A stretch of DNA of 64,000 nucleotides from Bradyrhizobium sp. GTDB taxonomy: Bacteria > Pseudomonadota > Alphaproteobacteria > Rhizobiales > Xanthobacteraceae. The notes under the pieces are model-generated. The model did no database searches, was not told the origin of the DNA, and saw only the letters and a list, made by a program, of their open reading frames with translations. Numbering within the stretch: the stretch's first letter is position 1; every line of letters starts with the position of its first letter. This document shows, in pieces, positions 18,087 through 29,478 of the stretch. The position numbers and the translations under genes are program-made. The stretch covers positions 1 to 64,000 of the forward strand of contig NZ_SSMW01000011.1 in the NCBI RefSeq assembly GCF_004799405.1, given 5' to 3'.

Positions 18087-19394
18087 TCATTCCGCAGGTG
18101 CGCCGATCGCCGACGACGGCAAGCGATTGGGAATGTGCAGAAACAGCGCGCAAACGATTGCAGCGATCAGGCCGAGCAACGCCAGTCCATAAAGACCACC
18201 CGAGTAATTGCCGGTCAGGTCTTTCATGACGCCGACATACCAGGGCCCGAAGAAGCCCCCGAGATTGCCGATCGAGTTGATCCAGGCGATGCCCGCCGCC
18301 AGTCCGGCGCCACTGAGGAACATCGGCGGCATGGCGAAAAACGGGCCTTTCGAGCCATAAAAACCCATCGCGGCGATCGACATTCCCACCAGCGCCCACC
18401 ACGTTCCCATCGTCATGCCGGCGATCGCCAGCCCGACGGTCGAGAACACGCAGCCGATGAACAGATTCCAGCGCCGCTCGTTCATGCGGTCGGATATCCG
18501 CCCCCACACCACCATGGCGATGGCGCCACAGATATAGGGAATCATGGTGAGCCAGCCGACCGTCATGTTGCTGTAGTCGCCCAGCGATTTGATCATCTGC
18601 GGAATGAAGATCAGCATGCCGAGACTTGCCGTGACGATGCCGAAATAGTTCAACGCCAGCAGCAGCACTTTCGGATTGTACAGCGCCTGCCACAGCGTGA
18701 ATTTGCGCACCGCTTCGGTCGCGCGGCGTTCGGCGGCAATCGTGGTGACGAGCCAGTTGCGTTCCTCGGCGGTGAGGAATGTTGCCTGTTCAGGCCGGTC
18801 GGTGAGCACGAACAATGTGATCACCCCGATCACCACCGTCGGGATTGCCTCGGCGATGTACATGACTTGCCATCCGCGCAGGCCGAACAGGCCGTCGAGG
18901 CCGAGCAGCCCCGTCGATATCGGCGCGCCGAGTGCCACCGCAACCGGCAGCCCGACCAGAAAGCCCGAGACGATGCGGGCGTGATGCTGGCTCGGAAACC
19001 AGTAGGTGAAGTAAAGAATAATGCCGGGAAAGAATCCGGCCTCGGCGACGCCCAGCAGGAAGCGCACGATCGCAAAGCTCGTCGAACCTGTAACCAGGGC
19101 GGTCATCCCCGCCAGGATTCCCCAGGTGATCATGATCCGGGCAATCCATATTCTGGCGCCGATCTTTTCCAGGATGACGTTGCTCGGCACCTCGAAGATG
19201 AAATACCCCCAGTAGAACATCCCGACGGCAAATCCGAAGGTGCCGGCCGACATGCCGATATCGCTGCGCATGGTGAGCCCGGCGAAGCTGACATTGATCC
19301 GATCGATGTAGGCAAGCACGTAAGACAAGACTGCAAACGGCAGCAGACGCAGATAGACCTTGCGCATGGTCGAGCGCTCGAGCGTGCGGTCCAT
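18087..19394 (-). CDS. MFS transporter, anion:cation symporter (ACS) family
   Basis: A 435-residue carrier with about 12 membrane segments. The N-terminus has AYIDRINVSFAG, typical of the ACS family, which takes up organic anions such as tartrate, hexuronates or hydroxyphenylacetate. Its first loop carries the family-like EVPSNVILEKIGAR. The substrate cannot be read from the sequence. It is upstream of the SDR gene on the same strand, 188 bases apart with repeats between, so co-transcription is uncertain. Confidence 0.85.
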   Translation of the reverse strand: MDRTLERSTMRKVYLRLLPFAVLSYVLAYIDRINVSFAGLTMRSDIGMSAGTFGFAVGMFYWGYFIFEVPSNVILEKIGARIWIARIMITWGILAGMTALVTGSTSFAIVRFLLGVAEAGFFPGIILYFTYWFPSQHHARIVSGFLVGLPVAVALGAPISTGLLGLDGLFGLRGWQVMYIAEAIPTVVIGVITLFVLTDRPEQATFLTAEERNWLVTTIAAERRATEAVRKFTLWQALYNPKVLLLALNYFGIVTASLGMLIFIPQMIKSLGDYSNMTVGWLTMIPYICGAIAMVVWGRISDRMNERRWNLFIGCVFSTVGLAIAGMTMGTWWALVGMSIAAMGFYGSKGPFFAMPPMFLSGAGLAAGIAWINSIGNLGGFFGPWYVGVMKDLTGNYSGGLYGLALLGLIAAIVCALFLHIPNRLPSSAIGAPAE

Positions 19395-19486
19395 TGTTTC
19401 CTCCCCGGAATTTCATGGCCAGCCCGGCTTATGCCGATGTTTTGATGGTGTTAGGGTAACACAACGCGCGGCTAGCGCATCAGTCT

Positions 19487-19509
19487 AAAAGGCGAAGTCA
19501 CTCTTCGCC
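19487..19509 (-). terminator. Candidate terminator downstream of ilvC
   Basis: On the minus strand GGCGAAG and CTTCGCC form a perfect 7-base stem with a 5-base loop, followed directly by TTTT. It lies about 160 bases after the ilvC stop. A second perfect hairpin (9-base arms CGCCGGTCG/CGACCGGCG, 19584-19609) lies between but has no U-tract. The short U-tract keeps confidence moderate. Confidence 0.45.
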
Positions 19510-19669
19510 GCGATGCGGGACGAGACGGCTTCATGCCGGACAGTTTGCTTCAGGTTTGTTGTCGGATGCGACGATAGCAGGCGCGCCGGTCGACTGAAAG
19601 CGACCGGCGGCCGAGAGCGATTTGTCGCGAGACGCGTGTGCGGTGCGGCAATCAGCGCCGGAACGCGTC

Positions 19670-20701
<1,032 letters not shown>

Positions 20702-20769
20702 TTAAGTTGCCGCAGTAGGCCGATTGATGAGGCGTCGTGATCGTCGGGACCGCCGGTCGCCTGCAAATT

Positions 20770-20830
20770 TCCGGCGTTGTCTAGAGCATTTTCTCCCCGA
20801 GGGGAAACCCGTTTCTGCATGGCACAAGGC
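20770..20830. repeat. Possible degenerate rhizobial intergenic element
   Basis: The string TCTAGAGCATTTTC and the following short hairpin CTCCCCGAGGGGA resemble the start of a dispersed intergenic element common in Rhizobiales. The match is partial and from memory. It lies in the gap between lysE-like and ilvC. Confidence 0.3.
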
Positions 20831-20834
20831 CACG

Positions 20835-21437
20835 TCATGCCTCCATGAAGACCGGATAGAGCGAGGCCAGCAGCAGCATGGCCATCACGATATTGAAGGC
20901 TCGCACCATCCGGGGCGAGGTCATGAACGAGCGCAGCGAACTGCCCGATAGCGCCCAGGCCGACGTGGCGACCACGCCCAGAACGAGGTTGACTGCCACC
21001 TGGATAACGATGTTCCAGGGGAAACTGGCAATGCCGGCATAGGCGGTGATGGTGCCGATCACCATGACCCAGCCCTTGACATTCACCCACTGGAACATCG
21101 CCGCGCCCCAGAAGCTCATCGGACCGCGCCGGTTGTCCTGTCCCGGCGCGACCGGCTCCGCCAGAGCGATCATGGCCGCCAGATAGACCAGATAGGCCGC
21201 GCCGGCATATTTGAGGACGGTTTGCAGCAGCGGATAGGCGATGAAGACGGTCCCGAAGCCGAGCCCCGCCACTGCGACCATGAAGGCGCAACCGATCGTG
21301 ATACCGGCGATCTGGGGCAAGGTGCGGCGAAAGCCATAGGTCAGTCCCGCCGACAGCGACATGATGTTGTTCGGCCCCGGCGTGAAATACATCACGGCGG
21401 CGAACACGACAAAGGCGACGAAAAGCGGCTGCGACAT
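20835..21437 (-). CDS. LysE family amino-acid exporter-type protein
   Basis: A 200-residue protein with about six membrane segments and the LysE/RhtB N-terminal signature FTPGPNNIMSLSAGLTYG. Characterised relatives export amino acids such as lysine, homoserine, threonine or leucine. It lies 7 bases downstream of the EamA-type gene and 145 bases upstream of ilvC, so it is probably transcribed with the ilv genes. That context suggests relief of branched-chain amino acid excess, but the substrate is inference. Confidence 0.85.
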   Translation of the reverse strand: MSQPLFVAFVVFAAVMYFTPGPNNIMSLSAGLTYGFRRTLPQIAGITIGCAFMVAVAGLGFGTVFIAYPLLQTVLKYAGAAYLVYLAAMIALAEPVAPGQDNRRGPMSFWGAAMFQWVNVKGWVMVIGTITAYAGIASFPWNIVIQVAVNLVLGVVATSAWALSGSSLRSFMTSPRMVRAFNIVMAMLLLASLYPVFMEA

Positions 21438-21444
21438 CTGGCAC

Positions 21445-22350
21445 TCAGGCGATTTCCGGCAGAATTTGCTTCGACGCGGCTGGTTCTGTTCCGGCTTGCG
21501 GCCGCTTCGACAGCAGCATGATGGCGATGCCGCAGACGACGATGACCATGCCGGACAGCCGCAGCGGCCCGAACCGTTCGCCGAACACGATGCTGGACGC
21601 CGCGGCGCCGACGAACGGCACCAGCAGCGCGAACGGCACCACTTGCGCGGCGGTGTAATCGCGCAGCAGGCGGCCCCACAGCCAATAGGCGATGCTGGTG
21701 GAAATTCCCCCGAGGCACAGCATGCAGACGAGGCCGGTCAGCGACATGTGCCACAGCGCATGCCAGGTCGCCTCCGGTCCGTGGACCACCAGCGTCAATG
21801 CGAACAGCGGGATCGCGGCCACCAGGCACAGCCAGGCAAACAGGTCGAACATCCGCACGCCCTGGGCCCGGCGCAGCAGCAGGTTGCCGATCGCGAAACT
21901 GATCGGGCAAACCATCAGCACCGCGAAGGCGCCGACCGAAAAATCATAGCCGACGGTGCCGCAGATCATCAGCAGGCCGATGGCCGCGATGACGATGCCG
22001 GCGGTCTGGCGCGCCGTCGGCAGCTCCCGGAACGCGATCGCGGCAAAGCCGATGGTGAACAGTGCCTGGCTTTGCACGATCACGCTGGACAGGCCGACGG
22101 GAACGCCGTGCGCGATGCCGTAGGCCTGCGCCAGGAACTGGCCGAGAAACAGCGTGAAGCTGATCGAGATCAGGATCGGCCACGAAACCTTCGGCCGCGG
22201 CACCAAGAGGCACGGCAACGCCGCGATCGCGAACCGCAGCGCCGTCATCAGTTCCGGCGAAAACTCGTCGAGCGCGATCCGGCTTGCGACAAAGGCAAGT
22301 CCCCAGATCGCCGCGACCAGGACGGCCAGGAAAACGTCGGCTGGCTTCAT
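21445..22350 (-). CDS. EamA/DMT family transporter
   Basis: A 301-residue protein with ten predicted membrane segments in two EamA repeats (first from AIWGLAFVASRIALDEFSP; second from ISTSIAYWLWGRLLRDY). Relatives include YdeD/EamA, exporters of cysteine-pathway metabolites and other amino acids. ATG 22350 directly precedes the first membrane helix; the frame is open upstream only as the shadow of the methyltransferase gene. It starts 11 bases after the methyltransferase stop and ends 7 bases before lysE-like, so it belongs to the same operon. Confidence 0.85.
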   Translation of the reverse strand: MKPADVFLAVLVAAIWGLAFVASRIALDEFSPELMTALRFAIAALPCLLVPRPKVSWPILISISFTLFLGQFLAQAYGIAHGVPVGLSSVIVQSQALFTIGFAAIAFRELPTARQTAGIVIAAIGLLMICGTVGYDFSVGAFAVLMVCPISFAIGNLLLRRAQGVRMFDLFAWLCLVAAIPLFALTLVVHGPEATWHALWHMSLTGLVCMLCLGGISTSIAYWLWGRLLRDYTAAQVVPFALLVPFVGAAASSIVFGERFGPLRLSGMVIVVCGIAIMLLSKRPQAGTEPAASKQILPEIA

Positions 22351-22361
22351 CGACGTCCGTC

Positions 22362-23057
22362 CTAGCTCTGCTCGCCGGATTTCGGTTTCCGCAAATGGTA
22401 GGTGCCATGCAGCGGCGCATGATAATCGGCCGAGATCAGCGTGAAGCCGACGTCGGTCAGCATGCGCTCGATCACCCAGCCGAAGGTCGAATACTCGTCG
22501 CGCATATGGGTAATCACGCTGTCGCGCGCAAAACCGTGGTTCTTGATGTTGAAGTCGGCCCACGCCTCGACGCTGCGTTCGGGACTGTCAGGCATGCTGA
22601 CGAACACGATGTCGCGCAGGAAGAAGCAGGCGCCCGGCTTCAGCGCGCCGTAGATCCGCGACAGCGCCACCGCTTTCCAGAAATCCGGCAGGTGATGCAG
22701 CGCGAACTCGCTGACGACGAGGTCGTAGGAATTGGGCTGATAGGCGAAACTCAACAGTCCCGCCGACTGGGTCCGAATCGCGACCTTGCGGTCGCGCGCC
22801 TGGATTTCGGCGAGCGCCAGCATCGCCGGCGAGATATCGATGGCGTCGACCTCGGCCCCCAGCTGGGCCGCCTCGCAGGCCAGCACGCCGTTGCCGCAGC
22901 CGATATCGGCTATCCGCCAGCCGGGCTGCACGCCGAGCATGGTCAGCACCGCACGGGCGCGGGCGTCGCTGTCATCGTGGCGGTCGCAGATCGAGGCGAC
23001 CGCGGAATCCAGACCGAGCTGCCGCCGTTCGCTGTAATACCAGTCGCGCGCCAGCAT
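22362..23057 (-). CDS. SAM-dependent class I methyltransferase
   Basis: A 231-residue cytoplasmic protein with a Rossmann methyltransferase core: motif I IADIGCGNGVLA at about 48-59, acidic ribose-binding residue in VDAIDISP, and FALHHLPDF after motif II, followed by the LKPGACFFLRD strand. It resembles ubiquinone/UbiE-like methyltransferases. The acceptor is unknown. It begins 3 bases after the ilvN stop, so it is translationally close to the ilv genes and presumably shares their attenuator. Confidence 0.8.
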   Translation of the reverse strand: MLARDWYYSERRQLGLDSAVASICDRHDDSDARARAVLTMLGVQPGWRIADIGCGNGVLACEAAQLGAEVDAIDISPAMLALAEIQARDRKVAIRTQSAGLLSFAYQPNSYDLVVSEFALHHLPDFWKAVALSRIYGALKPGACFFLRDIVFVSMPDSPERSVEAWADFNIKNHGFARDSVITHMRDEYSTFGWVIERMLTDVGFTLISADYHAPLHGTYHLRKPKSGEQS

Positions 23058-23060
23058 GAT

Positions 23061-23603
23061 TCACATCCCCTCGGGTCCGCGCGCGATGGCGGCAACCCCG
23101 GTGCGCGAGACCTCGACGAGGCCGAGCGGGCGCATCAGGTCGATGAACTGGTTGATCTTGGCGGAGTTGCCGGTGATCTCGAACACGAAGCTCTCGGTGG
23201 TGGCGTCGATCACCCGGGCGCGAAACGCCTCCGCCAGCCGCAGCGCCTCGACGCGATGCTCGCCGGTGCCGCGCAGTTTCACCATCGCAAGCTCGCGTTC
23301 AATCGAGCGGCCGGACAGCGTCATGTCGACGACCCGATATACCGGAACCATGCGGTCGAGCTGGTGCTTGATCTGCTCGATCACCATCGGCGTGCCGGTG
23401 GTGACGATGGTGATGCGGGAGACGTGCTTCTGGTTCTCGGTCTCCGAGACGGTGAGGCTCTCGATGTTGTAGCCGCGCCCGGAGAACAGCCCGATCACGC
23501 GCGCGAGCACGCCCGGCTCGTTTTGCACCAGCACCGAGAGGGTATGCGCCTCGATCGGATCATGGCGCTCTTCCATGAAGTAGGCGGATGCGGGCTGGTT
23601 CAT
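23061..23603 (-). CDS. ilvN: Acetolactate synthase small (regulatory) subunit
   Basis: A 180-residue regulatory subunit. It has an N-terminal ACT domain (HTLSVLVQNEPGVLARVIGL, with GRGYNIESLTVSET) that binds valine for feedback inhibition in the family, and a C-terminal ACT-like domain. The ATG at 23603 has GAGG seven bases upstream and gives the usual family length; an upstream in-frame start would add 21 non-conserved residues. It lies 59 bases after ilvI and is followed after 3 bases by the methyltransferase gene. Confidence 0.95.
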   Translation of the reverse strand: MNQPASAYFMEERHDPIEAHTLSVLVQNEPGVLARVIGLFSGRGYNIESLTVSETENQKHVSRITIVTTGTPMVIEQIKHQLDRMVPVYRVVDMTLSGRSIERELAMVKLRGTGEHRVEALRLAEAFRARVIDATTESFVFEITGNSAKINQFIDLMRPLGLVEVSRTGVAAIARGPEGM

Positions 23604-23662
23604 TGCAAATCCTCGTCGTTGTCTCGTTCGCGGTGCCCGGCCTTGGTGCCGGACATCGATCC

Positions 23663-25438
<1,776 letters not shown>

Positions 25439-25528
25439 GGCTGGCTCCGGCTGCGCTTTTGTCAGCGGCTTGCTTTAGTTGAGACTGGTTCAGTTCGGCT
25501 CGCGTCGTTCGGTTGGATTTTCAGAAAA

Positions 25529-25600
25529 TAAAAAAGGGCCCAAGAGGCCCCATGCACACCGCCCGAATGTGGATGGCCTAGCCATCCCCGGCGGTGCGCC
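25529..25600 (-). promoter_or_regulatory. Transcription attenuator of the ilv operon
   Basis: On the minus strand, after the Ile/Leu/Val run of the leader peptide, three structures can form. A long stem pairs GCGCACCGCC (25599-25590) with GGCGGTGTGC (25563-25554). Inside it is a perfect hairpin GGATGGC-TAG-GCCATCC (25587-25571). The terminator follows: GGGCC-TCTTG-GGCCC (25550-25536) and TTTTTT (25535-25530). An alternative pairing of the GGCC...CACA part of the inner hairpin with TGTG...GGCC would hide the terminator arm. This is the layout of ribosome-mediated attenuation; the exact alternative pairing is inference. Confidence 0.75.
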
Positions 25601-25643
25601 TGGGTACGACGACGATAAGGAGTTTGGTAATTTTATTACGCAT
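25578..25643 (-). CDS. ilv leader peptide
   Basis: A 21-residue peptide begins at ATG 25643 and ends at TAG 25578. Its centre reads KITKLLIVVV, that is seven Ile, Leu and Val codons among ten, followed by PRRTAGDG. A stalled ribosome on these codons would sense shortage of charged branched-chain tRNAs. It lies about 205 bases upstream of ilvI with a hairpin series and U-tract terminator between, matching classical ilv attenuation. It is too short to be an enzyme and was found by reading the strand upstream of ilvI. Confidence 0.85.
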   Translation of the reverse strand: MRNKITKLLIVVVPRRTAGDG

Positions 25644-25675
25644 TGGATGGCTCAGACTTCCCAAAGGTTGCGCGG

Positions 25676-25703
25676 AACATACAAGCCACGCCCTGAAAGT
25701 CAA
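25676..25703 (-). promoter_or_regulatory. Candidate promoter of the ilv operon
   Basis: On the minus strand TTGACT (25703-25698) is followed after 16 bases by TATGTT (25681-25676). The -35 box is close to the sigma-70 consensus and the predicted start site, near 25669, is about 25 bases before the leader peptide start. The position fits the attenuator model. Confidence 0.6.
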
Positions 25704-25763
25704 GGGAGGCGGTGGTCTGCGCTTCAAACCAGAGCTTAGCGGGGTTCCGGGGGTTTTTCCACT

Positions 25764-25803
25764 GTCATTCCGGCATGGTCCGAAAGACCAGACCCGGAAT
25801 GAC
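25764..25803. repeat. Palindromic repeat overlapping the miaA stop, family D
   Basis: Outer arms GTCATTCCGG (25764-25773) and CCGGAATGAC (25794-25803) are perfect, with an inner perfect hairpin TGGTC-CGAAA-GACCA (25776-25790). The element contains the stop codon and the last dozen codons of miaA. A weaker relative is at 58263-58302. It could end or protect the miaA transcript. Confidence 0.75.
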
Positions 25804-26718
25804 GGTCTCCAGCCATCGCCCTACAGCTTCCGGTCTGACCCATTCGAATTCAGGCAGTTGGTGCCGGAACCAGGTGAACTGCCGCTTGGCGTAATGACGG
25901 GTGTCGGCACGTCCGATCGCGGCCGCCTCCTCCAGCGCGATCTCGCCCCGCAGGTGCCGGATCAGCGCCGGCACGCCATGGGCCTTCATGGCCGGCAACA
26001 GCGGGTCGAGCCGCCACGCCGCCAGCGCTGCGACCTCCTCCAGTGCCCCCGCCATCAGCATCGCCTCGAAGCGCGCATCGATCCGCGCGTAAAGCTGGTC
26101 GCGATCGACCTCGAGAAACACCGCGCGGAACCGACCCGGTGGCAACAGCGGCGGCAATCCCTCGCGATGCCAGTCGGAGAGCGAACGCCCGGTAGCCTCG
26201 ACCACCTCCAGCGCACGCGCGAGCCGGGTGCGATCGCGCGGCTTCAGCCGTTCGGCGGACGCGGGATCGCGCCGCGCCAGTTCAGCCTGCAGCGCCTCGA
26301 CGCCGTCGCGCGCCAGCCGTGCTCGCACGCTTTCGCGGATCCCGACAGGGATCGGCGGCACCGCCGACAGACCCCGCGTCAACGCCTTGAAGTACAGCCC
26401 CGAGCCACCGGCAAATATCGGCAGCCGGTTTTGCGCGCGTGCTTCGCCGAGCGCCACCGCGGCATCGGCTACCCAACTGCCGGCGGAGAAATTCACCGCG
26501 GCATCGACGTGACCATAGAGCCGATGCGGCACGGCCGCCTCTTCCTCCGGCGTCGGCCGCGCCGTGATAATCCGCAGGTCGCGATACACCTGCATGGAAT
26601 CGGCGTTGATGATGACGCCGCCGGTTGCCTTCGCCAGCGCAAGCGCCAGCGCCGACTTGCCGCTGGCGGTCGGCCCTGCGATAAGAACGGCGCTGCGGTT
26701 TTCCTCAAGCGAATTCAC
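25765..26718 (-). CDS. miaA: tRNA dimethylallyltransferase
   Basis: A 317-residue cytoplasmic enzyme that adds a dimethylallyl group to A37 of tRNAs reading UNN codons. The P-loop GPTASGKS is at residues 15-22, followed by [13 protein letters not shown] (catalytic Asp/Gln region) and [14 protein letters not shown] at the C-terminal half, all family hallmarks. The start is a GTG at 26718, only five bases from the divergent serB start. The last residues are encoded by a palindromic repeat. It sits directly upstream of the ilv promoter region on the same strand. Confidence 0.95.
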   Translation of the reverse strand: MNSLEENRSAVLIAGPTASGKSALALALAKATGGVIINADSMQVYRDLRIITARPTPEEEAAVPHRLYGHVDAAVNFSAGSWVADAAVALGEARAQNRLPIFAGGSGLYFKALTRGLSAVPPIPVGIRESVRARLARDGVEALQAELARRDPASAERLKPRDRTRLARALEVVEATGRSLSDWHREGLPPLLPPGRFRAVFLEVDRDQLYARIDARFEAMLMAGALEEVAALAAWRLDPLLPAMKAHGVPALIRHLRGEIALEEAAAIGRADTRHYAKRQFTWFRHQLPEFEWVRPEAVGRWLETVIPGLVFRTMPE

Positions 26719-26723
26719 GTCAC

Positions 26724-27617
26724 ATGTCTCTCGTCGCCACGCTCATTTGCAATCCTGCCGACCCCGCGCTCGATTCAACGATCGTCGATGGCGCGTGCGC
26801 CGTGCTTCCCTCACCCGCTCCCCCGCAATGGCTGTTCGACGAAGTCGCGGTCGATATCCCGTTCACCGGCAGCGAGGCCATCGCCGCCATCGTCGCCCGC
26901 CTGCGCGAGGCGCGAGGCGACCTGCCGATCGACATTGTCGTGCAGCCTCAGGCGTTCCGGCGCAAGAAACTTTTGCTGGCCGACATGGATTCCACCATGA
27001 TCGGCCAGGAATGCGTCGACGAACTGGCGGACTTTGCCGGCCTGAAGGCACATGTCGCAGCTATCACCGAACGCGCGATGCGCGGCGAGATCGAATTCGA
27101 ACCGGCGCTACGCGAACGCGTCGCGCTGCTCAAGGGCCTGTCGGCCAGCGTGGTCGACCAGGTGCTGGCCAAGCGCATCACGTTGACGCCGGGCGGCCGC
27201 GAATTGGTCGCGACCATGCGCGCCCACGGCGCCTACACCTGCCTGATCTCGGGCGGGTTCACGCTTTTTACCAACGCGGTCGCGGCGATGATCGGCTTCC
27301 AGGAAAATCGCGCCAATGAATTGAAGATCGAGGACGGCAAGCTCACCGGCGAGGTCGCCGAGCCGATTTTGGGCCGCGCTGTCAAACTGGCAACCTTGGT
27401 CGAGCTGCGCGAATCCTTCGACCTCGACAATCTCGATACGCTGGCAGTCGGCGACGGCGCCAACGATCTCGGCATGATCGAGAATGCCGGCCTCGGCGTC
27501 GCCTACCACGCCAAGCCCGCGGTCGCCGCGGCGGCGGCCGCGCGGATCGATCACGGCGATCTCACCGCGCTGCTTTACGCGCAGGGATATCGGCGTGAGG
27601 AGTTTACGGGAGAATAA
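26724..27617 (+). CDS. serB: Phosphoserine phosphatase
   Basis: A 297-residue HAD-superfamily enzyme that releases serine from phosphoserine. Motif I is DMDST at 87-91 (nucleophile Asp), motif II is ISGGFTLF, and motif IV is GDGANDLGM with the metal-binding Asp residues. The first 80 residues resemble the regulatory N-terminal domain of long SerB forms. It is divergent from miaA with only five bases between the two start codons, so each promoter must lie within the other gene's 5' coding region. A large palindromic repeat follows its stop. Confidence 0.95.
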   Translation: MSLVATLICNPADPALDSTIVDGACAVLPSPAPPQWLFDEVAVDIPFTGSEAIAAIVARLREARGDLPIDIVVQPQAFRRKKLLLADMDSTMIGQECVDELADFAGLKAHVAAITERAMRGEIEFEPALRERVALLKGLSASVVDQVLAKRITLTPGGRELVATMRAHGAYTCLISGGFTLFTNAVAAMIGFQENRANELKIEDGKLTGEVAEPILGRAVKLATLVELRESFDLDNLDTLAVGDGANDLGMIENAGLGVAYHAKPAVAAAAAARIDHGDLTALLYAQGYRREEFTGE

Positions 27618-27623
27618 TTCCAA

Positions 27624-27779
27624 CCTCGCCCCGCTTGCGGGGAGAGGTCGGCGCGTAGCGCCGGGTGAGGGGGACCATCCGCGAGTCCGGCTGATGAGAG
27701 AGCCCCTCACCCCGACCCTCTCCCCGCATCCGCCTTCGCCCGAAGGCGGGCTTCGACGGACAAGAGCGCGGGGCGAGGG
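27624..27779. repeat. Palindromic repeat, family C (extended copy)
   Basis: A 156-base element starting CCTCGCCCCGCTTGCGGGGA and ending GCGGGGCGAGG. Inner arms pair GGGTGAGGGGG with the later CCCCTCACCC. Compared with the copy inside uvrD, the right arm has an extra hairpin built on CGCCTTCGCCCGAAGGCGGG. It lies between the convergent serB and degP genes, where it may serve as a two-way terminator. Confidence 0.85.
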
Positions 27780-27793
27780 AGAAGAACCGTCGA

Positions 27794-29290
27794 CTACTGC
27801 ACGCTCAGCGCCACGAACCGCAATTCGCCGTCGGCGTTCGACACCAGCAGCAGGACGGATTTCTTGCCGTCTTTCTTCAACTGGTCGACCCGCTTCTTGA
27901 CGTCGGCGGCGTTGGTCACCGCCTCCTGCGCCACCTCGACAATGACCTCGCCCGCGCTAAGCCGCTTTTCAGCGGCGTCGGAAGAACCATCGACATTGGT
28001 GATGATGACGCCCTTGACGCTGTCCTTGATCTTGTAGCGGCTGCGCAGGTCCTTGCTGAGGCTGGCGAGATCGAGGCCGAGCGCCTTCTGCGTCATGGTC
28101 TTTTCGGCGGGCTCTTGCGTCTTGACCGAAGCCGGCACCGCCTTGTCGCCATCCTCGAGGCGGCCGAGCGTGACCTGTTTGGTCTGCTCCTGGCCCTTGC
28201 GGATGACGACGACGTCGACGGTCTTGCCGACCGTGGTGTCGCCCACCACGCGCGACAGATCCTTTGGCTCCTTGATATCCTTGCCGTCGAACTTGATGAC
28301 GACATCGCCGGGCTCGATGCCTGCGGGTTTTGCCGGTCCCTTGTCCTCGACACCTGCGACCAATGCGCCACGCGCGGGTTTGATGTTGAGGCTTTCGGCG
28401 ATCTCGTCGGTCACCGGCTGGATGCGGACGCCAAGCCAGCCGCGGCGAAGCTCACCGAACTGCCTGAGCTGATCGACCACGCCGGCGACCGTCTTCGAGG
28501 GCACCGCAAAGCCGATGCCGATCGAGCCGCCGCTCGGCGAGATGATCAGGGTGTTGACGCCGATCACTTCGCCGTCGAGATTGAACAGCGGTCCGCCGGA
28601 ATTGCCGCGGTTGATGGCGGCGTCGGTCTGGATGTAATTGTCGTAGGGACCCGAGCTGATGTCGCGGTTGCGCGCCGACACGATGCCCGCCGTCACCGTG
28701 CCGCCGAGGCTGAACGGATTGCCGATCGCGATCACCCATTCGCCGAGCCGCAACTTGTCGGAATCGCCGAACTTGACCGCGATCAGGGGCTTGTTCGGCT
28801 TGAACTTGAGCACCGCAAGATCGGTCTTCTTGTCGACGCCTACCAGCTCGGCCTTGAACTTGGAGCCGTCGTTCATGATGATGTTGATCTCGTCGGCGTC
28901 GGCGATGACGTGATTGTTGGTCACGACGATACCGGAGGTGTCGACGATAAAGCCGGAACCGAGCGAGTTGGTCTTGCGCGGCTGCAGGTCACCGCCCTTG
29001 CCGCCACGGCGGTTCTTGAAATCATCGAAGAATTCCTCGAACGGCGAGCCCGGGGGCAATTGCGGCATCGCGCCACTGCCCTCGCCGCCGCCACCGCCGG
29101 ACTTGGCCTCCACCGTCTGCGATGTCGAGATGTTGACCACTGCGTCGATCACCTTCTCGGCGATATCGGCAATGCCGTCGGGGCCGCGTGCGAAAGCCGG
29201 CGCCGACATGAGAACGCTCGTTGCGCCAAGGCAGATCGCGGCCAACCACGGGCGCAGGCGATGGCTCAAGGCTGGAATCGCACCGGTCAT
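27794..29290 (-). CDS. degP: Do/DegP family periplasmic serine protease
   Basis: A 498-residue protease-chaperone of the cell envelope. It has a signal peptide (LRPWLAAICLGATSVLMSAPAFA), a trypsin-like domain with catalytic His127 (VTNNHVI), Asp157 (KKTDLAVL) and Ser231 (GNSGGPLF), and two PDZ domains (about 270-360 and 395-490). A Gly-rich loop at 63-73 precedes the protease core. The ATG at 29290 starts the signal peptide; an earlier in-frame start adds 24 residues of no signal character. It follows DUF2065, hflC and hflK on the same strand, a group for membrane protein quality control. Confidence 0.95.
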   Translation of the reverse strand: MTGAIPALSHRLRPWLAAICLGATSVLMSAPAFARGPDGIADIAEKVIDAVVNISTSQTVEAKSGGGGGEGSGAMPQLPPGSPFEEFFDDFKNRRGGKGGDLQPRKTNSLGSGFIVDTSGIVVTNNHVIADADEINIIMNDGSKFKAELVGVDKKTDLAVLKFKPNKPLIAVKFGDSDKLRLGEWVIAIGNPFSLGGTVTAGIVSARNRDISSGPYDNYIQTDAAINRGNSGGPLFNLDGEVIGVNTLIISPSGGSIGIGFAVPSKTVAGVVDQLRQFGELRRGWLGVRIQPVTDEIAESLNIKPARGALVAGVEDKGPAKPAGIEPGDVVIKFDGKDIKEPKDLSRVVGDTTVGKTVDVVVIRKGQEQTKQVTLGRLEDGDKAVPASVKTQEPAEKTMTQKALGLDLASLSKDLRSRYKIKDSVKGVIITNVDGSSDAAEKRLSAGEVIVEVAQEAVTNAADVKKRVDQLKKDGKKSVLLLVSNADGELRFVALSVQ

Positions 29291-29478
29291 GTCTGATCTT
29301 TCTCCGGAAAAACAGGTCGGAATTTGAACGCCACAGTGCGCCCGAACGGGGTTACGGCGCAAGCATTTGGGCGGGACATTTCGTTCACAAGAATGCTGTT
29401 GAATACGGCGAAAAACCGGCGGCGCCGCTCACGATGGCGTTGATCCCACAGTGTTTTCCGCAGAAGCTAACCGGCCGA

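Noticed and set aside
25479..25739. Plus-strand frame of 86 residues upstream of ilvI
   Set aside because: It covers the reverse of the ilv leader peptide and attenuator. The minus-strand leader explains the region better.
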